10,385 nucleotides of DNA from Coriobacteriales bacterium (GTDB lineage: Bacteria > Actinomycetota > Coriobacteriia > Coriobacteriales > UBA8131), in NCBI GenBank assembly GCA_031272005.1, contig JAISUQ010000064.1, forward strand, positions 1 to 10,385, in the 5' to 3' direction. Shown here one piece after another: positions 6,646-10,385 of the stretch; position 1 is the stretch's first letter, and every line of letters begins with the position of its first letter. Both the position numbers and the translations under genes were made by a program. The notes under the pieces were generated by a model. The model saw nothing but the letters and a program-made list of their open reading frames with translations. It made no database searches and was not told where the DNA came from.

Positions 6646-6654
6646 TGCTAGAAT
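6646..6654 (+). promoter_or_regulatory. extended -10 promoter, probably leaderless, of the deacetylase gene
   Basis: TGCTAGAAT (TG at 6646-6647, TAGAAT at 6649-6654) stands 7 nt before the ATG at 6662. That spacing places the transcription start at or next to the start codon. No Shine-Dalgarno precedes the ATG. The box lies only about 25 bp from the divergent TATACT box, so the two polymerases would compete or be regulated together. Confidence 0.5.
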
Positions 6655-6661
6655 TTCTGGT

Positions 6662-7954
6662 ATGAGGAAAAGAGCCATCATCTCAACCAGCGCATCCAGC
6701 GCATCCGGAGCATCCGGCACATCCGGCGACACCAGGCGCGTTGCCCAAAGCCGGTCGTCCATCGGCGCGGTGGTCGCCGCCGCCGCAGCGTTGCTGGTCG
6801 CCTTCATCGCCATTGCGGTGGCGCTGGTGCTGATCAATGGCCAGGGCTCGGCGCAACGGGGCCTGCTCGGCAGCGGCACCGAGTTCTCCGGAAAAGGACA
6901 GCTCTCCGACGGCGGCAGCGGCGCAGGCAGCAGCACAGGCGGTGGCGCGGCCAACACCTGGACCATCAACTTCAACCTCGACGCTTATCCCGGGGCCACC
7001 TTCTGGCAGCCGGCCGACCGCAGCTCTCCCAATGCCATTGCCCTGGGCGCTGGCTCCTATCCCGAGACCCTGGCCAGCGGCCAGTATATCGCGGTGGAGA
7101 CAGGCCAGCCAGCCCCGCCGCTGCCCTTTCCCACGCTGGAGGGCATGCGCTTCACCGGCTGGTACACCGCCCCGCCCGGGGATGCCGCCGCCCAGCTGAT
7201 TGACAACACCAACCTCAGCCTGCTGACCCCCGACACCGACGTCACCCTGTACGCCAGCTTTGAGCCGCGTCCCAGCGATGTGGACTACGATTCCGCCGGC
7301 CTGCCGATCCTGATGTACCACTACTTCTACGACCCCGATCTGGGCCAGAGCGGCGAGGACGGCAACTGGATGAACATCCACCTCTTCGAGGAGCAGCTGG
7401 CCTGGCTGCAATCCGAGGGTTACTACTATCCCACCTGGTACGAGGCCAATGCCTATCTGCGCGGCGAGACTACCCTACCGGCCAGGAGTATCATGCTCAC
7501 CAGCGACGACGGCTTCGACAGCTTCTACGACCTGGCTATCCCGCTGGTGGAGCAATACGATGCCAAGATCACCGGCTTTGTGGAGGGCACCTGGTTTGAT
7601 CCGGCCAAGCTGGATAAGTACGCCAACGAGCATGTCTTCTTTGGTTCGCACTCCTATGCCTTCCATCGGGGCGGCTCGGACGGCGACGCCGCGATTCTCA
7701 CCGCCTCCTATGACGAGATCTGCGAGGACGTGCGGCTGGGGGATGAGTTATTGGGTAATCGCATAGTCTATTGCTATCCCTTTGGCAAGACCAACTATAA
7801 CGCCAAGCAGGCTCTGTCCGACAGCGGTGTGGGCGTGGCTTTGGTCATCGTCCATGCCCGGGCCTACCCGATGATGGACCCGATGGAAATCCCCCGCCTG
7901 CGCATGAGCGACGGCATCACCTTGGACGCCTTCATCGATACCGTGAGCGCCTGA
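6662..7954 (+). CDS. membrane-anchored NodB-type polysaccharide deacetylase with an InlB-like repeat
   Basis: The 430-residue protein has a Ser/Gly-rich cytoplasmic tail (1-32), one membrane anchor (33-59) and a Gly/Ser-rich linker (61-96). Then comes one Listeria-Bacteroides/InlB-type repeat (about 101-202; FTGWYTAPPG...DTDVTLYASF) and a carbohydrate esterase 4 domain (about 214-428). Catalytic motifs are LTSDDG (D282-D283), a zinc-binding HSYAFH (H330, H335), CYPFG (371-375) and IPRLRM (410-415). The enzyme should remove N- or O-acetyl groups from a surface glycan outside the membrane. H330 and H335 are separated by four residues instead of the three of classic NodB; I recall this in some Gram-positive relatives. 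I chose the ATG at 6662 because it follows an extended -10 box by 7 nt; an in-frame upstream start at 6590 would lie inside the GtrA gene. It is divergent from GtrA and the acyltransferase, suggesting shared control. Confidence 0.9.
   Translation: MRKRAIISTSASSASGASGTSGDTRRVAQSRSSIGAVVAAAAALLVAFIAIAVALVLINGQGSAQRGLLGSGTEFSGKGQLSDGGSGAGSSTGGGAANTWTINFNLDAYPGATFWQPADRSSPNAIALGAGSYPETLASGQYIAVETGQPAPPLPFPTLEGMRFTGWYTAPPGDAAAQLIDNTNLSLLTPDTDVTLYASFEPRPSDVDYDSAGLPILMYHYFYDPDLGQSGEDGNWMNIHLFEEQLAWLQSEGYYYPTWYEANAYLRGETTLPARSIMLTSDDGFDSFYDLAIPLVEQYDAKITGFVEGTWFDPAKLDKYANEHVFFGSHSYAFHRGGSDGDAAILTASYDEICEDVRLGDELLGNRIVYCYPFGKTNYNAKQALSDSGVGVALVIVHARAYPMMDPMEIPRLRMSDGITLDAFIDTVSA
6692..6727 (+). repeat. 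four 9-bp tandem units in the 5' end of the deacetylase gene
   Basis: Units gcatccagc, gcatccgga, gcatccggc and acatccggc follow head to tail, each three codons long. They encode the flexible Ser/Gly-rich tail before the membrane anchor. Unit gain or loss would keep the frame. Confidence 0.7.
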
Positions 7955-7999
7955 GTCGGGGAAACACCAACCCCTTCCAATAGCGGTTCTGCTGTAGTA

Positions 8000-8015
8000 G
8001 CGCGATTTATCGCGC
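8000..8015. repeat. short palindrome between convergent genes, REP-like
   Basis: gcgcga (8000-8005) and tcgcgc (8010-8015) form a 6-bp stem around TTTA, within tagtagcgcgatttatcgcg. It lies between the convergent deacetylase and glycosyltransferase genes and resembles short REP-type palindromes, but no T-run follows on either strand. The remaining bases of 7955-8058 hold nothing else I can name. Confidence 0.35.
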
Positions 8016-8058
8016 CCATCCGAGCAGAGTTATCAAGACTCAAGTCGCTGGTTGCAGG

Positions 8059-9396
8059 TCAGGAGTCTTCAGGTGGGTGGGCTGCTCCGTCGTTCTCCCG
8101 CACATCTTTGTTGTCGGTTTGCGGCGAGTTGCCGTTCTCCCGCACATCTTCGCTGCTGGCTCGGCCGGCGCCCCCAGCTTCTCCCAGATGCGGTTCGCGC
8201 TTGTTGTAGTGGTGTTGCAGTACCGAGCCCATCAGGCCCAGACGCCAGACCAACAGGGCGGCAAGGCTCAGCAGCCCCAGCACCAGCACCAGGCGCACAC
8301 CGCCGCCGTACTGGGCAATCAGTACCGAGCAGACGGCCAGCAGCGCACTCAACGCGTAGAGAATCAGCACGGTGGTGCGCTGGTCGTAGCCGTAGTGGAT
8401 GAAGCGGTGGTGGATGTGGCCCACATCGCGCTCGCCGATGGACTTGCCGGAGCGCAGGCGGCGGATAATTGCCGTCAGGGTATCCAGCACCGGCAGACCG
8501 GCCACCGCCACCGGCACCAGCAGCGAAATCAGCGCCGGCGTGCGCACCACGCCAAACAGCGAGATGATGCCGAGCATGAAGCCGATCATCAGCGCGCCGC
8601 TGTCGCCCATGAAGATGCGCGCCGGATGCGAGTTGAAGAACAGAAAGGCCACGCAGACGCCAATCAGCGCCGAGGCGAAGACCACGGCGTCCAGGCCGGT
8701 CTTGCTCCAGGCCAGTACCAGCAGGGCCACGGCCGAGATGGCAGTGATGCCGGCAGCCAGGCCGTCGAGTCCGTCGATCAGGTTGATGATGTTGGCAAAG
8801 GCCACCAGGTAGAAGATGGTCACCGGGTAGGCCAACAGCCCAAACTGGATAAAACCGCCACCCAGCGGATTGAGCAGCTGGTCCAGCAGCACGCCCGAGG
8901 CCGTGGCGATGCCGGCGGCGACAATCTGCCCCAGCAGCTTGACCAGCGGCCGTAAATTGATGAAGTCATCAAGCAGGCCCACGCCAAACATCACGGCGAT
9001 GGCCAGCATCACGCCGTAGTAGTTGATTCCCGGAGTGACGGAGAGAATCACCAGCCGGTGGTAGAAGTGCTCGCTGATCAGGTAGAACAGCCCGATGGAG
9101 ATGATGATGCCGGCAAACAGCATGATGCCGCCCAGCCGGGGCGTGGGCTTGTCGTTGACGCGGTGGCCGTCGGGGTAGTCGATGACGTCAAAGCGCCGGG
9201 CGATGTCCATCGCCAACGGCATCGCCAGCGCACAGCCCAGGGCTGCGACCGCCATAATGAAGACGCACCAAAACCAGTTCAAGAAACCCTCGCAGAAGTA
9301 GGGGAGTTGTTCAAAACACCGTTTATAGCACCGTTCAAGTACCGTACTGAGCAGTTCCCCATTGTACCACTGCGCTCCCACCAGCGCAGCATCCAT
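8059..9396 (-). CDS. WecA/TagO-type undecaprenyl-phosphate sugar-1-phosphate transferase
   Basis: With the ATG at 9396 the protein has 445 residues and about eleven hydrophobic segments. Family motifs are in order: the first loop DYPDGHRVNDKPTPRLGG (73-90), the metal-binding DD pair (D143-D144, LLDDFINLRP), NLIDGLDGLA (205-214), FMGDSGA (262-268) and the HIHHRF loop (327-332). The HIHHR loop favours the WecA/TagO branch, which transfers a HexNAc-1-phosphate (often GlcNAc) to undecaprenyl phosphate, over MraY. This is the first, membrane-bound step in making lipid-linked surface glycans. The C-terminal 45 residues are hydrophilic with a duplicated DVREN. The start is unsure: the frame is open to a TTG at 9549, but 9397-9549 encodes an Arg/Gly-rich tail made of 24/25-bp repeats, and a TTG at 9282 behind GAGGG lies much nearer the first membrane segment. 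Confidence 0.9.
   Translation of the reverse strand: MDAALVGAQWYNGELLSTVLERCYKRCFEQLPYFCEGFLNWFWCVFIMAVAALGCALAMPLAMDIARRFDVIDYPDGHRVNDKPTPRLGGIMLFAGIIISIGLFYLISEHFYHRLVILSVTPGINYYGVMLAIAVMFGVGLLDDFINLRPLVKLLGQIVAAGIATASGVLLDQLLNPLGGGFIQFGLLAYPVTIFYLVAFANIINLIDGLDGLAAGITAISAVALLVLAWSKTGLDAVVFASALIGVCVAFLFFNSHPARIFMGDSGALMIGFMLGIISLFGVVRTPALISLLVPVAVAGLPVLDTLTAIIRRLRSGKSIGERDVGHIHHRFIHYGYDQRTTVLILYALSALLAVCSVLIAQYGGGVRLVLVLGLLSLAALLVWRLGLMGSVLQHHYNKREPHLGEAGGAGRASSEDVRENGNSPQTDNKDVRENDGAAHPPEDS
8091..8150. repeat. 18-bp direct repeat in the 3' end of the transferase gene
   Basis: cgttctcccgcacatctt occurs at 8091-8108 and 8133-8150, 42 bp apart and therefore in frame. It encodes the two DVREN motifs in the hydrophilic C-terminal tail. 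Confidence 0.75.
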
Positions 9397-9418
9397 CCCG
9401 GATAGCGCCTTCCGCCCC

Positions 9419-9492
9419 GCGTTCCGCCCCCGCGACATGCCTCGCGTTCCGCCCCGCGACATGCCTCGCGTTCCGCCCCCGCGACGTGCCCC
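9419..9492. repeat. three tandem 24/25-bp units upstream of the transferase start
   Basis: Units at 9419-9443 (25 bp), 9444-9467 (24 bp) and 9468-9492 (25 bp, two substitutions) share gcgttccgccccgcgacatg-type sequence; they differ by one C in a C-run. In the first two, cgcga and tcgcg flank the ATG-like core and can pair as a 5-bp stem. Because 25 is not divisible by three, the unit lengths argue against conserved coding here. The stretch 9397-9712 otherwise contains the divergent promoter region and no gene I am sure of. Confidence 0.75.
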
Positions 9493-9559
9493 GCGCTTTG
9501 CCCTGGCGATGAGCTCGCTGCGAGGGTTTTCAAGCAGAATTCTCTCCAAACAGCATAAA

Positions 9560-9587
9560 ATTGTACGAAATTAAACTAATATGTCGA
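9560..9587 (-). promoter_or_regulatory. promoter of the WecA/TagO-type gene
   Basis: On the minus strand TCGACA (9587-9582, 5 of 6 matches) and TACAAT (9565-9560, 5 of 6) are separated by 16 bases, the best-matching promoter in the window. Transcription would start near 9553. A GGAGAG follows at 9547-9542, 8 nt before a TTG at 9533. Confidence 0.55.
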
Positions 9588-9620
9588 AAAATGCTACATA
9601 AAAGTTTAATATAGTACAAT
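9560..9620. repeat. imperfect 24-bp inverted repeat in the divergent promoter region
   Basis: The left arm (9560-9583) matches the reverse complement of the right arm (9597-9620) at 20 of 24 positions, with 13 bases between. Each arm read outward ends with GTACAAT, so each presents a TACAAT -10-like box towards its own gene. Conserved blocks are ATTGTAC and ATTAAACT. It may be a symmetric divergent promoter, a regulator-binding site, or both. Confidence 0.75.
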
Positions 9621-9695
9621 ATTAACGCGAGAATGAGTTGATTGCCTCTGGAGCGTGACATTGTCGGGCTGTGGCTGCCGATATTTGCGGTTCCA

Positions 9696-9704
9696 TGTTA
9701 TAGT
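9696..9704 (+). promoter_or_regulatory. extended -10 promoter, probably leaderless, of the family 2 glycosyltransferase
   Basis: TGTTATAGT (TG at 9696-9697, TATAGT at 9699-9704) ends 8 nt before the ATG at 9713. No Shine-Dalgarno is present. A second plus-strand promoter may use TACAAT at 9615-9620, giving a leader of about 86 nt. Confidence 0.45.
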
Positions 9705-9712
9705 AAATGGTT

Positions 9713-10385
9713 ATGAGAGAGGTTTATGCAGACACGGCTATCGTGGTGGTGACTTACCGCCGCATGGAGCTGTTGCAGGTGCTGTTCGAGAGCATTGTGG
9801 CCAACAGCGCGTACCCCGGGCAGGTCTTTGTGGTGGATAATGACAAGGACCCCGCCGTCGAAGCAATGTGCACCGAGCTGCAGGCGCAGCTGCGGGTTGG
9901 GGTAGCCGAGGCAGCCAGCCAAGCCGAGGCAACCGAAGCAACCGAGGCAACCGAAGCAGCCAGCCAAGCCGGGGCAACCGGCCAAGCCGAAGCAGCCGGG
10001 GCAACCGGGGCAGAGCGTGCGCAGCGCGGCGCGCCAGCTGCCGCTGATTTGGCAGCGCCTGTTATCCCAATCGTCACCTGGGTGCCGATGCCCACCAACA
10101 CCGGCGGCTCCGGCGGCTTCTCCAAAGGCGTGGAGCTGGCCTATCAGGCCGGCGCCGAGTGGATCTGGGTCATGGACGACGACGTCAAGCTGCTCGCGCA
10201 CGCCCTGGCCAGCCTGCGCCCCTGGATGCAGCAGGCCGAGGCCAACAACCAGCGCGTCATCCAGTGCCGCCGCCTGAACTTCGACGACTCGCTGTTCTAC
10301 TGGCAGTACCACTTCCTCTATCGGCTGGGGATTCCCAACCCCATCGCCCCCTCAAAATTCAAGGAGGGGGAGAGGTTTCGGTCGA
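9713..10385 (+). CDS. family 2 glycosyltransferase, galactofuranosyl/rhamnosyltransferase-like, 3' end beyond the window
   Basis: The visible 224 residues run off the right edge without a stop. The GT-A fold begins with TAIVVVTYRR (8-17) and VFVVDNDKD (38-46), where the aspartates should bind the nucleotide sugar. It continues with TNTGGSGGFSKGVELA (128-143) and WIWVMDDDV (150-158), whose DDD should bind the divalent metal. The NTGG-GGF...MDDD pattern is typical of the GlfT-like and rhamnosyl branch of GT2. Between the first two motifs (about residues 64-115) sits an Ala/Glu/Gly/Thr-rich low-complexity insert that the family lacks. The ATG at 9713 follows an extended -10 box; an in-frame ATG at 9707 is possible but lies before the predicted transcription start. 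It is divergent from the WecA/TagO-type gene and probably extends the lipid-linked glycan on the cytoplasmic side. Confidence 0.85.
   Translation, partial: MREVYADTAIVVVTYRRMELLQVLFESIVANSAYPGQVFVVDNDKDPAVEAMCTELQAQLRVGVAEAASQAEATEATEATEAASQAGATGQAEAAGATGAERAQRGAPAAADLAAPVIPIVTWVPMPTNTGGSGGFSKGVELAYQAGAEWIWVMDDDVKLLAHALASLRPWMQQAEANNQRVIQCRRLNFDDSLFYWQYHFLYRLGIPNPIAPSKFKEGERFRS
9904..10012 (+). repeat. short-period coding repeats inside the glycosyltransferase
   Basis: The stretch is built of degenerate 9- to 12-bp units such as gccgaggca and accgaagca. A 16-bp sequence, gcagccagccaagccg, recurs exactly at 9911-9926 and 9956-9971, 45 bp apart and in frame. It encodes AEAASQ/ATEATE/GATG-type low complexity. 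Confidence 0.75.

Noticed and set aside
8077..8955. Plus-strand open frame of 292 codons opposite the WecA/TagO-type gene
   Set aside because: The translation is Gln/His/Arg-rich and featureless, as expected from reading membrane-protein codons backwards; no ribosome-binding site or promoter.
9419..9492. CRISPR-like short array
   Set aside because: The units are contiguous with no unique spacers and only three copies, so this is a tandem repeat.
9698..10312. Minus-strand open frame of 204 codons opposite the glycosyltransferase
   Set aside because: It is a shadow of the repeat-containing GT2 gene, whose plus-strand frame carries the GT-A motifs.

Overview
The window looks like chromosomal DNA from a high-GC Gram-positive anaerobe. 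I infer class Coriobacteriia, Eggerthellaceae-like, with moderate confidence. The reasons are a Tat-exported flavin/iron-sulfur oxidoreductase with an alanine-rich signal and lipobox, GC-rich codon use, and several start codons lying directly behind an extended -10 box with no Shine-Dalgarno, as in actinobacterial leaderless mRNAs.

Region 1 (1-2540): a short promoter region, one large Tat-lipoprotein flavoenzyme of the Old Yellow Enzyme / 2,4-dienoyl-CoA reductase type (187-2463), and a strong hairpin terminator. The gene is monocistronic, which fits a stand-alone extracytoplasmic reductase of unknown substrate.

Region 2 (about 2600-4610): a visibly AT-richer island on the minus strand. It carries an unrecognised protein with four C-terminal membrane segments (2627-4165) and a small upstream ORF (4217-4420). 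The 3' end of the large gene contains a perfect 41-bp direct repeat that changes its C-terminus. Beyond the small ORF lies a 15-bp perfect inverted repeat followed by a plus-strand terminator hairpin that no annotated gene explains. This island looks horizontally acquired.

Region 3 (4615-5040): a small ribbon-helix-helix-like DNA-binding protein with an AT-rich upstream region.

Region 4 (5041-10385): a cell-envelope glycan cluster. An acyltransferase-3 protein is translationally coupled to a GtrA-type flippase-like protein (both minus). Divergent from them is a membrane-anchored NodB polysaccharide deacetylase. Next come a WecA/TagO-type undecaprenyl-phosphate sugar-1-phosphate transferase (minus) and, divergent from it, a galactofuranosyl-type family 2 glycosyltransferase cut by the window end (plus). 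Together they suggest assembly of a lipid-linked surface polymer on undecaprenyl phosphate, its elongation, and later modification by acylation and deacetylation. The two divergent promoter regions are the most structured non-coding parts: 6609-6661 has back-to-back -10 boxes, and 9550-9712 has a near-symmetric inverted repeat whose two arms each end in an outward TACAAT box. Three of the envelope genes also carry short in-phase or near-in-phase DNA repeats at or near their N-terminal coding parts.
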